A stretch of DNA of 64,000 nt from Euglena gracilis (GCA_039621445.1 CP154954.1:64376891-64440890); one strand, 5' to 3'; positions 1 to 11,715 are shown, numbered from the stretch's first letter. Numbers and translations: made by a program. Notes: a model not told the origin generated them from the letters alone.

Positions 1-607
1 TGGTGCGAACCGATGTCCAAGCGAATCATCAATTTAGCTTGATAATAGCAAATCAATGAAGACCCCTTTTGAAACCACATTTCGAGCATTTGAATCCCAA
101 TTTCATGACACGTCTCCACAGGGACATACACGCACAACCAATATGGCTGAAAGCACTCAATTTCGTCATTCTGCTCGTTGATTGCAAAATGAAGGTGCAC
201 CAACGAAAAAAAGTCTCTGACTGGTTTTTCAAAGAGTGGAGTGCCCCCCCCCCCGGGTTGGTGAAAATTGTATGTCACCCATATGCTGACCATTCGGCTA
301 AAAAAATTCCAAATTCAAACGAATAGGATACCAGGCAATGCTCGCGAATTTTGAAAGTTTTTCATACAGTTTAATTCTGAAAAGGGAGACATGTGACTGG
401 AATGTGTGGGGGTCAATTAACCTTGACATACTGAAAAGACATCACACCGAAATGCTGGCCTGTGTGAGTGAAAAACAACCAGTTCTTTCGGCCCCAAGTC
501 ACCTACCCACTCTCAAAAACCCACCACCCCCCAGGAGGAGGCCACACAGGTGTTAATCAATCAATGGTCCAGGTCTTACGATGAAGGGTGCCTAAGCCCT
601 GCCAACG
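1..607. other. No gene recognised; repeat fragments
   Basis: I see no exon-like GC-rich codon pattern here. Short fragments match a repeat seen elsewhere: a CTGACTGGTTTTTCAAAGAG stretch near 218 and the CCCAGGAGGAGGCCACAC stretch near 528 resemble pieces at 0.95-1.2, 4.5 and 49.4 kb. Open frames in this stretch are short and AT-rich. Confidence 0.5.
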
Positions 608-615
608 GCCCCAGT

Positions 616-891
616 CAAGGGTTTTTTAAAGACCGGGGGGGGGGGTCGGCACCCACCCACCCACCCCAGGGGGGGGGGATCCCTGGGGGACCCACCCACT
701 TTTGCCCAAAAATGGGCAAAAATGCTGAAAATAGCACCTTTCAAAAATTTTCGGCGCATTGGGCACCAAAAAAGAAATGCCCAACAGCGCCTACCCCCAC
801 CCCCCCGGGGGGCAAGGGACCCCCCCCCACCCTACCCCCCCCCCCGAAGTCCAAGAAGTACCCCGAAGTCCAAGACTAAAAAAAACCCCTG
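616..891 (+). mobile_element. hAT-like MITE, family A, copy 1
   Basis: A 276-bp element starting CAAGGGTTTTTTAAAGACC and ending GACTAAAAAAAACCCCTG, so its ends are imperfect inverted repeats. It is flanked by a perfect direct repeat, GCCCCAGT, at 608-615 and 892-899 (nine bases match if the preceding G is counted). The interior is G/C runs around a core containing 'cggcgca...gcaccaaaa', shared with the copy at 63,557 and fragments at 20.4-20.7 kb. No coding capacity. Eight-base target duplications with CAGGG-type TIRs are the known signature of the hAT superfamily, so this is read as a non-autonomous hAT MITE. Confidence 0.85.
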
Positions 892-917
892 GCCCCAGTA
901 CATGGGCTGAGGGGGTT

Positions 918-1406
918 CTTGTGGGTCGACTATCTCAGTCATACAATTTTTTACCGACCCCGGGGGGGGGGGGTCACTCCACTTTTCAAAAAGCCAGTCA
1001 GTCTTTTTTTTTGGGAAACCAGTCAGTCACTCCCCCCCCGGGGGGGGGGGGGGGGTGGGCGTCGGCCACTCTGGAATCCAAAGGTAATTTGACCAAAAAC
1101 ATGAATGATGAATGATGAATGATTTTAGTGGTTCTTTGCCGACCCCCCCCCCCCGGGGGGGGGGGTCCCGGCCAAAAACCAGTAAGTCACTCCGAAAAAA
1201 CCAGTCACCCACCCCCACCCCCGGGGGGGGGGGGGCAAAGTGCATCTAAGGGGGGGGGGGGGGTTGGCCAGTGCTTAAGCAATTGTCTGGTCTCAGTCGG
1301 TCGACCCAGCAGAGCGTCTGTCGACCCTCAGAGGGTCAGCAAGGGCCAGTAAGGCGGGGCGGGGTGGTACTGGTGGGTCGACCGACTGGGTCGGTCGACC
1401 CACAAG
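918..1406. mobile_element. TIR element (CTTGTGGGTCGAC ends)
   Basis: CTTGTGGGTCGAC at 918-930 is exactly inverted as GTCGACCCACAAG at 1394-1406, and the similarity continues inward (CAGTC / GACTG). Between them lie blocks of GTCACTCC, CCAGTCAGTC and long G/C runs, which recur at 49.4 and 61.7 kb. No clear target duplication was found and no protein is encoded. Confidence 0.55.
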
Positions 1407-2398
1407 TCTATTGAACTTTCAGGCTACGTTCTCAAAAAAAGTTCTTTTTTGGCAGAATTGCGAGTTTTATTTTCAAGATTTCCAAAAGAATCACCCAAAA
1501 TGCAGAGATGTGTCTCTTGTTGAGCAACAAAAGGGATCTGCCCCCCAATACAAGGGATTTTGTTTATTTTGGAGCTCTCAAATTGTTGAGCAACAAAAGG
1601 GATTTGCCCTCAAAGCGGGTGGGTAACACAAGAGATTTTGGGGCCCTCAGACAGTTGAGTTGACACCAAAAACTGCCAAAAAATGGCATTTTGGGCGGTT
1701 TTTGGTATTTTACATCCTAATTTTAACTCCTAATTTTACCTCCCGATTCCTAAAAAAAATAATTTTGGCTGAAAAATGTCAACCCAGTTGGATTTGGGCT
1801 TTTTGGGGTACCTGCCGGTCCAGCTGTCAGCCAGCCAAACCCCCCCTCCAGACCCCCTCGGGGGGGGGGGGGGAGTCCAGCCAACTCCGTTTTCCAGCCA
1901 GCACCTTTTTCCAGCCAGACCGCGGGACCTCTTGGGGTCCTCAAGAACAGGGGGGGGGGGATGCAACATGGACCCTCAAAAAAAGCGACACAAAAAACAC
2001 AAATATAATAAACACAAATACACACACAAAACAAAACAAAAAAATATCACATACAAATAGTATGTAAAATCCTTCAGGAGCTCCCCCGGGATGCACACCT
2101 TTCCATTGGAGAGGACAGAAAAAAAATTGGTTCGGCCAGGGAAAATTCTCCATTTTGCATAAAAACAAGTGTTTTGTTGACAAAAAAAAATGTTAAAATG
2201 AAAAAAAAATTGACAGAATTTTGTTCTTGGGGAAAATAGGGGCCAAAACAGGTAATTTTTCATTATCAAAAATTTTTCCAAGAAAAAAATGCAATGATCG
2301 CCAGGAAAAAAAAACACAAAAAAAAAACTCAAATTTTGCCAAAATTCGAAAAAACACAAAAATGCAAAAAAAAAGCATTTGCGTTCCCCCCCCCCCCC
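1407..2398. other. No gene recognised
   Basis: A mixed A-rich and G/C-run stretch. A near repeat, GTTGAGCAACAAAAGGGAT, occurs at about 1,530 and 1,586. From about 2,000 to 2,390 the plus strand is strongly A-rich. No exon-like codon pattern was found on either strand. Confidence 0.4.
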
Positions 2399-2685
2399 GT
2401 TACCTGCCCCCCCTCCCTGGGAAACTGTCATGCCCAAGGACCTGTCAGGGTCCCGCCCGGGAAACTGACAGGGCCCCTGGTACCGGCCAACCTGTCAGGG
2501 TAGGAAGTTGTCAGGGTGCCCAGTACTGGCCAACCTGTCAGGGTCATTTTTCATTCACTTTCCCTTGAAATGTCGGGAAACTGTCATGGTCCTTGGTATT
2601 GGCCAACCTGTCATGATAGGAAGTTGTCAGGGTCCTCGGTCGGCCGACCTGTCAGGTGACAGTTTCCCGGGGGGGGGGGGGGGTA
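2399..2685. repeat. Inverted-repeat element with CCTGTCAGG repeats
   Basis: The left end carries a C-run followed by GGGAAACTGTCA and the right end carries TGACAGTTTCCC followed by a G-run and GTAAG, so the ends are inverted copies. The interior holds several copies of ACCTGTCAGG and GGCCAACCTGTCA. A related end (GACAGGTGACAGTTTCCC) lies at about 23,840. No target duplication was identified. Confidence 0.55.
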
Positions 2686-5030
2686 AGAAAAACCCTATTC
2701 TGAGGTCCAATTACACTTGTGTTGATGCGATATGTGGAGGATGAGAGCCAGGGGATGGATTCACGTTGAGCCTGGCACTTTTCTGGGCCAAGGTACCTAT
2801 TTTTCACAAAAACCCACCTCCCCCCCCCCCCGGGTCAACCCACCCACCCACCCAAAACCCACCTGGAAACCCTTGTGGGAAAAAATCATTCGGCTGGGTC
2901 GACGCCCCGGGAAAAAAGGTGGAGGACAACTTAAAGGAGGTTTATTCATGGCTTGGTTTGAAAATGAATTTGAAACCCTTGCAGGACCAACCAAACCCCA
3001 GACTGAGGACTCCTGTTTGGTCAGAACTCTTTGTCCAACGACCCCCCCCCCGGTCAAAGGACAGAGATTACCAAGTCGTTGGGCGGGGGGGGATTTCAGT
3101 TTTGGTCAAATCACGTAAATAACAAATGAGAATACCCCCCCCTGGGCAATTGTCTCGCGACAAATTGGACAGCACGGAGGGGGGTGACAATTTCCCGGGG
3201 TGACAATTTAGGGGGGTGACAATTGCCCAGGAGCGTCAATTGCCCAGGAGCGTCAATTGCCCACCCATGTCATTTAAACCAAATGACCAAGAACACCATC
3301 TGAAACACAAGTAAACACAGGAAAAATGCAGCTATGGTCGTGATATTGTGCAGAGCATTTGGTATGTGAATTTGATCTGTACGTTGTAGCGAAATAGAAG
3401 TTCAATTGAGTCATGTCGGTGAAGGGAAAATTCACAATGCAATACTGTGGGGGGGGGGGGTGACAAATTGGGCAGTACGGAGGAGGGTGACAATTTCCCG
3501 GGGTGGCAAATTGGCCGGCAGAGCCGGGGGTGACAATTGCCCGGGGGGGCGCGGGTACAAAAACTTGATATTTTTTCTCTTTTTCCAGCCAGGGGGGGGG
3601 GTCGTTGGACACATGGTTATGATGAAAAAGACGCCCTCCGACTGGGGGGGGGGTCGTTAGACAAGAGGTCAAAATTTTTCGGAGGGCCCCCGGGAACCCC
3701 ATCCAAAAAAAGGTCAAATTTTTAATTCCAACGCTTCACTTAGTGCCAAAAATTTTGGCAATTTGACAAATTTTGGATCGAAAACTGCCAAAAACAGCAG
3801 TTTTTCTATTTCGGCGAATTTTTTTGGCCGATTTTGGACACAAAAATTTTCGGCACAGCACTTTGCGCTGTGCTGAAAATAAATCTGGCCAAACCTCCAA
3901 ACAGGCGTCCTCCGACCGGGGATGGCCATTCCGGGGAGGGTATAGTGGCGTTTCTCAACCCCCGGTCTCGTGCAAACAGGATCGTGGTTAGAATCTTCCC
4001 AAGGTTTCAGGAAATTGTTCATTTCAAGGCTCCGTTTTTTTTTCTGTTGTTGTCTTATTACAGGACGGATGTCAGATTCTGGCGAAGTTTATTGGGGAAA
4101 TGTGGCCTTCAGTATTTTGGGATGAGGTCCCCGGAAATGCAGGAAGGCCTGGTGGGGACCCACCCACCACCAAGGACCCCCGGGCCCACCACCTGGGTTT
4201 CCTGTACAGCTTTGCGCAAAACCACCCACCCACCTTTCTTCGAAAACCAAGTTGTGTCCGACTGCCCCCTTTTGGTCACCCACCCACCCACCCGCCCGCC
4301 CGCCCACCCCAAACCCACCCAAAATCAGCAAAACCCCCTTAAAAATAAGAGGTTTGTCTGGCCCGGCAAAAGGCCAGGCCAGACTGGCCCATGGCGCATC
4401 CCACCCCCCCTCCCCTGGGGAGGTCCAGCAGCCCCAATCATAGAAAATTCTTACCCGAACCCCCCCCCCCGGGGGGGCACCCACCCACTCTCCAAAACCC
4501 ACGAATCCCCCCCCAGTGGAGGTCACACCAGTGTTTGGTGGATGTATGTTATGTTTCCCACCCTCCAACCAAAGGGCTTCTGGGATCCCCTTTCAGCCCT
4601 GCCCACCAAGTCTCACGGGTCACTTCCGCCACCAGGATCGGTCGGAACTGCCCACCCTTGCTCAGACTGGGACATTGCAAAGCAATGGTCAGAAGGGGGT
4701 TGGCGATAGGTTAACGACGGGGCGGGGCACGACGCCAATCACCTTTCCATCAGACTATGTGAAAAGTTATGAGACAGTTTCCAGCACTTCAGATACTTAA
4801 AAGAAATATGCAATAATCAGAACCAGGTGTTTTTCGTTGTTTCCTTTACTATCGGCTGATGGATTGGGACGAAGATTTGAAAATGGTCTGATCTTCCGCA
4901 ATTTACATGAGCAGCCAACGTGAGCAGGATCTTCAAAAAATTGGACTTTTCAGTCCTAGAAAGTCCGGGGCCCAGGCGCCCGTACTGGTAGCCAAAAGGC
5001 AACAGCCAGGCCAACCCCATAGGGGAGGAG
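2686..5030. other. Repeat-rich stretch, no gene recognised
   Basis: At 3,133-3,255 and 3,460-3,550 there are clusters of TGACAATTTCCCGGGG and TGACAATTGCCC motifs. TTGTCCAACGACC near 3,028 and GGTCGTTGGACAC / GGTCGTTAGACAAG near 3,600-3,665 are the end motifs of the family-B elements found at 6.8 and 21.3 kb. From 4,100 to 4,560 there are ACCCACCC and G/C runs. None of the open frames looks like an exon. Confidence 0.4.
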
Positions 5031-5968
5031 CAGGGATGTATTGGGAAGCGGGGGAGGGGGGGGGATCGGACCCCCCCTGCCGACATGGGTCGGACCCCCT
5101 GTCTCCTACCTCGAAACTGAGGGACGGGGAAACGTTCGGTTATGTGGACCGGCAAAGGACCGAATACCAGGCCAAAATTGGTCGAAAATCCCTGATTTAT
5201 CTCTGAAAATAAATCGAGAAATGCTCATTTTTGATTATTTTTTTGCACAACACACCAAAGGATTGAAAAATGGGTAATGTGCCCAAGAGCGAGGAAAAAA
5301 GGGCATTTTTGCTCATTTTCCGCCGGAAGAAAAAAATTTGGAACCTGCCCGGGAGAGGGGGTTGGGAGTCCGGATTTTGAATAGTGCTGAGCTCTTTATG
5401 GGACTTGCACGTAATGGACGGCCGAAAAGGCTAGCGTTGCAAATTTTGCATTGTTTATGATTTGCAAAACACACTGCAATTTACGGTCACTTACAGTAAA
5501 TTTTGAAATATAAATGCTCAGACCCGCCCCATACCCCCCATACCCCTTTTCTTCGATTTTTTATTCGACTTTTAGACCCAGAAATGACCCAAAGTCCACG
5601 GGGTTCAGGGCCAAAAACGGGGGGCCAGGGGGTCGAAAAACGCTCATTTTCTGCTCAAAAACAGTTTCCCGAACATGGTTTCGGGCAAAAAAATTCGCTT
5701 ATTTTTCGAATTTTTCACCTGAAAATGGCCGAATACGGAAAAGTCAAAACAGGCCAAAACTGTACAAAACGGGCAAAATTGGCCGAAAAAATGGCCGTAC
5801 AGTGCGGACAAAAATTACGGTGAGACAAAATTTTGGTGATGACCCAGATTTTCACCAAAAAATTTTCCCCGTAATTTTCACCCAGTGCACCTTTCCGACG
5901 CCCTTTGAGACAAGACACAAAATCGGAGCTGGATCTCCCCAGGATGCATCGTGAACACTGTTCACGAT

Positions 5969-6358
5969 TTACAAGGGGTAGATCACAACAGAATGGTCAG
6001 GGAAGCACCCATCACAGACATGCTCACTGCAGACGGTGCATTTCCTTGCAGTCTCTGCACCACATTCACAGAGAAACAGACGTTCAGGCTGCATGGTGGC
6101 TTGCAATGCCCGGTTCAGATCATTTTCCCCCAGCCCCATGACAAATCGAAGTGGATATTCTGCATGGAACGTGCAACCAAAAAAAAGCCTGGTTTCTAAC
6201 ACATGATCACAAATTTCATTCCCATGGCTATTCCAGGTGGGTATCGTCCAAAATGGTGCGTTCAGCAGGTGCATAATCCAAAAAAAAATGGCCCGGTTTC
6301 TAGCATGGGGATCGCAGAGGGACATCACTCCACAGAGAGCGGGGGATCCCGGTTGCAT
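5969..6358 (-). CDS. Cysteine-rich reading frame inside composite repeat
   Basis: An open minus-strand frame of about 130 codons whose last third contains C-x-C, C-x2-C, C-x4-C and C-x2-C-F spacing (core CTVCSEHVCDGCF). This looks like a zinc-binding tail. Base composition is lower in GC than the host exons nearby, and it sits inside a repeated element, so a transposon-encoded protein fragment is more likely than a host gene. Cysteine-rich C-terminal tails occur in piggyBac-type transposases, but I see no DDE catalytic region and do not assign it. It may lack its 5' part. Confidence 0.4.
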   Translation of the reverse strand: MQPGSPALCGVMSLCDPHARNRAIFFWIMHLLNAPFWTIPTWNSHGNEICDHVLETRLFFGCTFHAEYPLRFVMGLGENDLNRALQATMQPERLFLCECGAETARKCTVCSEHVCDGCFPDHSVVIYPL

Positions 6359-6837
6359 CCCAGGAGCGCCTAATAGCAGCTGGGCTGAGGCGGTCTAGGC
6401 GGCCCCTTTTGGAAAGCATCATTTTCACCAAAACTGATTTTTCAAAATTGAAAAAAAAAATCCCCAAAAAATGTTCCCCGTAATTTTTTTCTCCGTAATT
6501 TTTACTCACCGTAATTTTTGTCCGCACTGTAACTCGGGCTAGGCCAGGGAGTTGCGGGGAAATAAAATACTGTAAGATTGGGTATTCTAAAGGGTTCAAT
6601 TTCGGTCCCCGGACATTTCCTTTGATTTTGCTTCATTTCCGAGATATTTTGGAAACATCGGTTTTTTTGACCCTGAAAGCAGTCCAAAATGGCCCCTGAA
6701 ATGGGCCAAAATTGGCCGAAAAATGGCCATAACTCCGGCTACACGAAGTGTTGGGGGGAAAGTATACCATGGTTGGATAGGGCATTCCAAGGGCTTCATT
6801 TTTGCTCTCCGGGCATTTTCTTTGATTTTGCTTCATT

Positions 6838-7417
6838 CCTCCCCCCCCCTTGTCCAACGACCACTAAATGTCGCTACTGACCGGGGGGTGGTCGTTATTT
6901 TGGCCAAATATCGCTACTGACCGGGGGGGGGTCGTTAGACAAGACCAGGGTCAAAAATTTTTCTCCCGCGTGCACAAAATGGTCACAAAATGGTCACAAA
7001 ATGGCCAAAAGTGGTCAAAATGGGGCAAAAAGTGGATAAAAGCAGTCAGAAGTGGCTTAAAATGGCCACAAATGTGAAAAAATAGCCAGAAGCAGCCAAA
7101 AATTGGCATAAATGAAGCAAAAATGCATTCATAGCATCCAAAAGTGGCCTAATTTGCCAAATGCAGCCCAGCGTGGCCAAAGGTGGCCAAAAGTGGCCCA
7201 AAATGGCCAAAACATGGCCAAAAAAAAAGGCCAAAAGTTGCCAATTTGCAGGAAACCAGGCAAAAAAAACTTGTTGACCAGGTACAAAATCTGCCATGAA
7301 AGCTGTAAGAAAAGGCTGGAGGTAAGAATGCAAACGTCTGGAAAAAAGATCACCTGGAAAAAGATCGCTACTGACCGGGGGGGGTGGTCGCCGGTCGTTG
7401 GATAAGGGGGGGGGAGG
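6838..7417. mobile_element. Family-B TIR element, copy 1 (nested)
   Basis: About 580 bp. The left end is CCT, a C-run, then CTTGTCCAACGACC; the right end is GGTCGTTGGATAAG, a G-run, then AGG, an inverted copy with one mismatch. Just inside both ends is CGCTACTGACCGGGG. The middle is a string of TGGCCAAAA and TGGTCACAAAATGG units. It lies inside the larger composite repeat. No convincing target duplication (CTTCATT / TTGTCGAG). Confidence 0.6.
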
Positions 7418-8161
7418 TTGTCGAGATAATTTGGCGAAATTTTGGCGAAACCGATTTTTGGCCCCCCAAAAAAACGGCCCAAAAAAAACACCCCAAAATG
7501 ACCGTTTTGGGCAGCGCGCTGGAACACGGACCAGGCGTGTCAGCGGCCAAAACGGCGAACGGGGGGGGGGGGGGGGCGATAGCGGGCCTCCAGGGGTACA
7601 TTTGGTCAGTGGGACACTTCCGGAGATATTGTGCGTTTTCTCGAGATATTTTCGAAAAATCAATTTTTGACCGATTTTTGGACCCCGGTGAAATGGCAGA
7701 GTCGGAAGAGGGGGGCGGGCCAATCCTACCCAGTTTGGACCCCTTCGCGGCTGAATAACTCGGGCCTGGCAGAGAGTTGGGGGTCATACGCACGTGATTC
7801 GGAAATAGAAATCCAGTCGCTCGCAATTGAAAAAAAAAATTCCGGGAACCGGGCCGGGATCATGGTGATAATCCGTCCGTTCCCGAGGTGGCCCTGACCC
7901 GGGGGGGAGGGGGGGTCCGACCCCCCCCTTTTGCCCCAGGGGGAAGCTTCGCTCTTACCTTTCAGGGATAAGAGCTCAGCGCCCCCCCCCCTTCAACCTT
8001 ACCCCCCCCCCAGGGGTGGTCGTGAACCCCCCTACCACCCACCTCAAACTGAAGAGCTTCCCATCTATCCCTGGGGTGGGGGGCCCCTCGAGACCCAGCT
8101 GGCCACCCCGGCGCCACCCCACAGGTCAGAAGCGAAATATGCGATGCAAGGACGGCCGCCA

Positions 8162-8163
<2 letters not shown>

Positions 8164-8199
<36 letters not shown>
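8164..8199. repeat. (GT)n microsatellite
   Basis: Uninterrupted GT dinucleotide repeat, about 18 units. Confidence 0.95.
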
Positions 8200-8200
<1 letters not shown>

Positions 8201-8429
8201 ATTGTGTTTGGGGAGGGGGGTAGCATACAGAGGGGTGTAGGCGGAGGCGACCTAAATGGAGGGGGGAGGGTTAAGAGGAGGCGTTTGGGCTGTGGTGGGA
8301 AGGGACAAAGGTGGTGAGGCAACGCCGGGGGAGTGACACAGAAAGCCCACCAGCGACAAACCTACAGGGCTTTGTGCAAGACGGCAACTGGTTTGAAATC
8401 CTGAGTGGCATGGTCGATTCACATTTGCC

Positions 8430-8523
8430 CCACAGCCCCAGTCCAATGTCCCGGGCCTCTGAGAAGGGACGTGCCCATCATCTACCGACGGCGGATGCAT
8501 GCACACGGAAAACGTCCCGAGAG
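8430..8523. CDS. Coding island, part 1 (strand unresolved)
   Basis: Exon-like sequence that continues at 8,867 once the MITE between is removed. On the minus strand the joined frame reads ...NADVSEPLG-TFSVCMHPPS... without a stop. On the plus strand ...GGCMHTENVPRG-SETSAFSFGP... is also open, with a GTAGGA donor after about 8,969. Both have host-like codon use, so strand is not settled. I do not recognise the protein. Confidence 0.5.
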
Positions 8524-8858
8524 CAGGGGGGGGGAAATGCAACTGGGCCCTTCAAATTATGCAAGTCAAAAAAATGCAAAAAAAATGCAAAAAAATGCAA
8601 AAAAAATGCAAAAAAAATGCAACTTGCATGAAAACCTTGAGAAAAAGCTGGAATATGACAGAGCTTTGCTGCCTAAAATCAAAAAAATTTTCCAGGGCAA
8701 AATGCAAAAAAAAATCCAAAAAAAATCCAAACATACGGCAACCTGCAAAAAAAAAAAATGCAAAAAAATGCAAAAAAAATGCAAAAAAATGCAAATTTCG
8801 GGAAAACCTGATTATGCAAAAAAATGCAAATTATGCAAGTTGCATTTCCCCCCCCCTG
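8524..8858. mobile_element. hAT-like MITE interrupting a coding island
   Basis: A 335-bp element starting CAGGGGGGGGGAAATGCAACT-like and ending AGTTGCATTT, a C-run, then CTG: inverted ends. It is flanked by a perfect 8-bp duplication, CCCGAGAG, at 8,516-8,523 and 8,859-8,866. The interior is made of ATGCAAAAAA units. Coding frames on both sides join in register when the element and one duplication copy are removed, so the element behaves as an intron. It has no GT...AG at the junctions. Confidence 0.8.
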
Positions 8859-8866
8859 CCCGAGAG

Positions 8867-9085
8867 GTTCAGAAACGTCCGCGTTCAGCTTTGGACCCAC
8901 GCCAGCCTCCCGCTGGCACGTCCCCGCCCAAGGGGGCCCCACGACCTCGGGTTGCCCAGCCAACAGGTAGGAGGCGCCGCACCCCAGGGGGTGCCATCGC
9001 TGCCGCTGTGGACCAACGGTGTTCGGCGGCTGCGAGGCATCGTTGGGCGGCCCCGCTCCCTCTCCCCCGTAGGAACTGTCCGATC
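8867..9085. CDS. Coding island, part 2 (strand unresolved)
   Basis: A GC-rich stretch continuing the frame from the other side of the MITE. The minus-strand frame is open for its whole length (e.g. LGCGASYLLAGQPEVVG). The plus-strand frame is open to a possible GTAGGA donor near 8,970. Unrecognised product. Confidence 0.45.
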
Positions 9086-9313
9086 CGTTTGAAGATATCG
9101 GAGAATCTCTGAGATCTGAAAAATGGTGCATAATCAAAAGGAGGAAACAGCTCAGGCCTTACCCCGCAACGAGCAGAGCCACCGTTGGACAGGCCCTCGA
9201 AAACAGGGTCCATCAGAGAATCACGACTCTCCCCCAACAAATGTCCCGGGAGTTATGGTTTAATCCATTGCTGGATACTTGCTGAATCACCCACGTTTTG
9301 GGTAATCCAAATT

Positions 9314-9609
9314 ATATATATATATATATATATATAGATATATATATATAGAGATAGATAGAGAGAGATATATATATATATAGAGAGATATATATATATA
9401 TATATAGATAGATATATACATATATATCTATGTATGTATATATATATATATATATGTATATGTATATATATGTATATGTATATATATATACATGTATATA
9501 TACATATATACATATATAATATAGATACATATAAATATATACATATATAATATATATATATATATATTATTATTATTATTATTATTATATATATTATTAT
9601 ATATTATTT
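9314..9609. repeat. (AT)n / (ATT)n low-complexity tract
   Basis: About 300 bp of TATATA with GATA, GAGA and TGTA interruptions, ending in an ATT trinucleotide run at 9,565-9,590. Open frames rich in Tyr/Ile here are artefacts of the repeat. Confidence 0.95.
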
Positions 9610-9761
9610 TCTATTATTTTCTTTGTTCACAAAAACACATCTAAAAATTCCCACATCACTGGAGTCATGAAAATTTTTGATTTCCATAATGTATTTTATG
9701 GTCCAATAAAACATAACAGTGTGATATTTATCTGTCAGACTACCTACCTACCTACCTACCC

Positions 9762-10098
9762 CCCCCCTCCGTGTTATTGACCCGGGTTAGGTTGCCCCCA
9801 ACAGAGGAGGTGGTCAACTTCCAGGGGGGGGGATTGGGCCCAACAACCTAGTGGGTCGCTTTCCTCATACTTGGGCTTGCATGCCACAAACTGGATGAAT
9901 TCTTGAGACACCCAATCACCACTGGGCATCACTGTCTTGGGTGTTTTCGACGTTTCCCAACCACTTCATCGGTCAAAAGAGACATTTCTGTTCCTCGGAG
10001 TGCATTCTTGAACCAAGAAAAAAAATCCGGGTGTCAAATTGGGCCTAACAACCCAGGGGGTCAACAACCAGGGGGGTCAATAACAGGGGGGGGGAGCT
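9762..10098. repeat. Inverted-repeat element (GTTATTGACCC ends)
   Basis: A C-run followed by TCCGTGTTATTGACCC at the left is inverted at the right as GGGGTCAATAACA followed by a G-run. TACC tetranucleotides precede the left end. The interior carries GGGCC(C/T)AACAACC repeats. No protein is encoded and no target duplication was found. Confidence 0.5.
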
Positions 10099-10367
10099 GT
10101 GGACTTATTAAATCATCATTTGGTTTCGTGAGGGCAGGGGGGTCTTGATTTTGTGGATTTATTGGCTGCAACAAAAATGTTTGGGTTTTGCATGTTGTCT
10201 CCAAAATAAAGGCAGACGCAGGCATTCAAATTATACCCAGCCCAAAGTCACGCAACAAAATCACGGCCCAAGGGGGGAAGGTAAAGGGGGGATGGTGAAC
10301 ACACAGAAGGGAGGGGGCCCCGGTTGCCTGGGGGGGGGGGTCCACCCGGTGAGGGGCCCTGGCCCAA

Positions 10368-10600
10368 CTAGCTGTCCAGGAGCAGCCCCTCCTCGTCCTC
10401 CTCCTGCAGTGCGAACGACGGCGGCCGGCCCCGGTAGGGGACCGTGCTGGGGGAAGCGGTGGCGGGCTCCTCCGTCCCCGCCACCGGAGGCAGCCCCGAC
10501 GCCAGGGGCGCTCGGGAGGCCGCCGCCGAAGGGGGTTGCCATGACTGACGACAACGGTCGGTGGCGGTGTGCAGGTGCTCGCAGTTCCTCGCCTGGCTGC
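10368..10600 (-). CDS. C-terminal exon, unrecognised protein
   Basis: The open frame starts just after a possible acceptor (GAGGTCCAG at 10,601-10,609) and ends at a TAG stop at 10,368-10,370. It encodes about 77 residues with an acidic end (...FALQEEDEEGLLLDS-stop) after a Ser/Pro/Ala-rich linker, with a Cys/His-containing start (NCEHLHTATDRCRQSW). Third positions are overwhelmingly G/C. There is no ATG, as expected for an internal or terminal exon. Minus-strand exons at 14.9-16.3 kb may belong to the same gene, but I cannot prove the linkage. Confidence 0.75.
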
Positions 10601-11715
10601 CTGGACCTCATCAGCCAGACAGGCCAACGCAGGGCGTGGAGTAGCCCCAAAAGGCCCCAAGTGCCCCCAAAAGAGGAGATCCAGAATATGCAAAAAAAAA
10701 AATGAAATTTAAAATTTTGGCATATTTCAGGCCACTTTCGCTTTTTGACCTTTGGGGTTTTATCTCCCATCGGTCATTTCCAAGCGCTGGTCCGTTTCAG
10801 ATTTTTTTGGTCGGTTTCAGATTCGACGAAAAATGGCTACACAGCTCATAATGGTACAAAATTGAAATAGCCCCCCCCCCGTCTAGGCACCAGACAAGGT
10901 GGTCAGGCAATTGAAGCCCACATGGCTTCTCAGGATAGAAAATGTCTCCCTCACAAATATACCTTGAAATCACCTTCTTGCAGTCTTGCATTGAAGACCA
11001 CGTGTGATAGTCCATCGTCTACCCATGGCCGGGATGAAAACCATTTGTTTCTTGCTGAGACCACCCTTCATCTGACAGATGCACAGGGGACGACAGACAG
11101 CTCATGACAGATGCACAAGGGATGAATCAGCCATAAATGAAGGGGATGAACAAAAAAATCTCAATTGTAACGGACAGGAAGGCGTGCGAGCAATGTCTGC
11201 CTCGATTTTCCACGCGACTATTTGGGCAGAAGACCAATTTTAATTCAAACCAGTTTTGTGAAAGGAGCTGTCCCTGTTTGGACTGCGACATTGTCCGCTG
11301 GCTCTCGGGCTTGTGGAAGGGGCAGAGCGAGGGCTTCACCACCGCTGTCACCGGGGGGATCTACATCCACTTCAGGAGAATGGAAGGTTTATTTCATACT
11401 GTGACACGGAGCATACCAACGCCCTGTGACGGCGATGCAGTTCCAAGGCATCAGATAAATGCCCTCTTGGTTTTTTCATCTGAGGGAGGACGCATTTATA
11501 AATTTTCATTTTCTCATAATGATGGTGATAGTGATTTAATTTCAAATTTTATTACATTAATACCCTTTGAACCCCCCAAAAATGTGCACCATCTGACTTT
11601 CGCACCCCCCCCCCATAATTAGGCACACCCAGAGGGCCCGAACATCCCTCCCTGAAAAGTGTGCACCAAAAAATAACATACGCAATCCCAATCAAAAACA
11701 ATGCTACAAACGTGC
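10601..11715. other. No gene recognised
   Basis: Intron-like or intergenic sequence with moderate AT content. No exon-like segment is convincing, although 11,160-11,380 has a weakly coding plus-strand look. Confidence 0.35.

Larger units (their letters stand above)
5031..8086 (+). mobile_element. Composite repeat element, about 3 kb
   Basis: CAGGGATGTATTGGGAAGC near 5,032 is roughly inverted as GCTTCCCATCTATCCCTG near 8,068, suggesting the element ends. Inside, TGCTGAGCTCTTTATGGGAC near 5,388 is inverted at 7,955-7,980 (GGGATAAGAGCTCAGCG). The interior shares a satellite-like unit (5,580-5,720), an 'ACTCGGGC.TGGC' block and a 'GGTGATTCGGAAA' block with the 51.5-54.3 kb region, and also contains a cysteine-rich reading frame and a nested family-B element. 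The 8 bases outside the proposed ends match only 6 of 8, so the outer limits are tentative. Confidence 0.5.

Noticed and set aside
3920-4000. A tRNA-like stretch
   Set aside because: No convincing cloverleaf or B-box; arms do not pair.
9253-9530. Tyr/Ile-rich minus-strand frames
   Set aside because: AT-repeat artefact.
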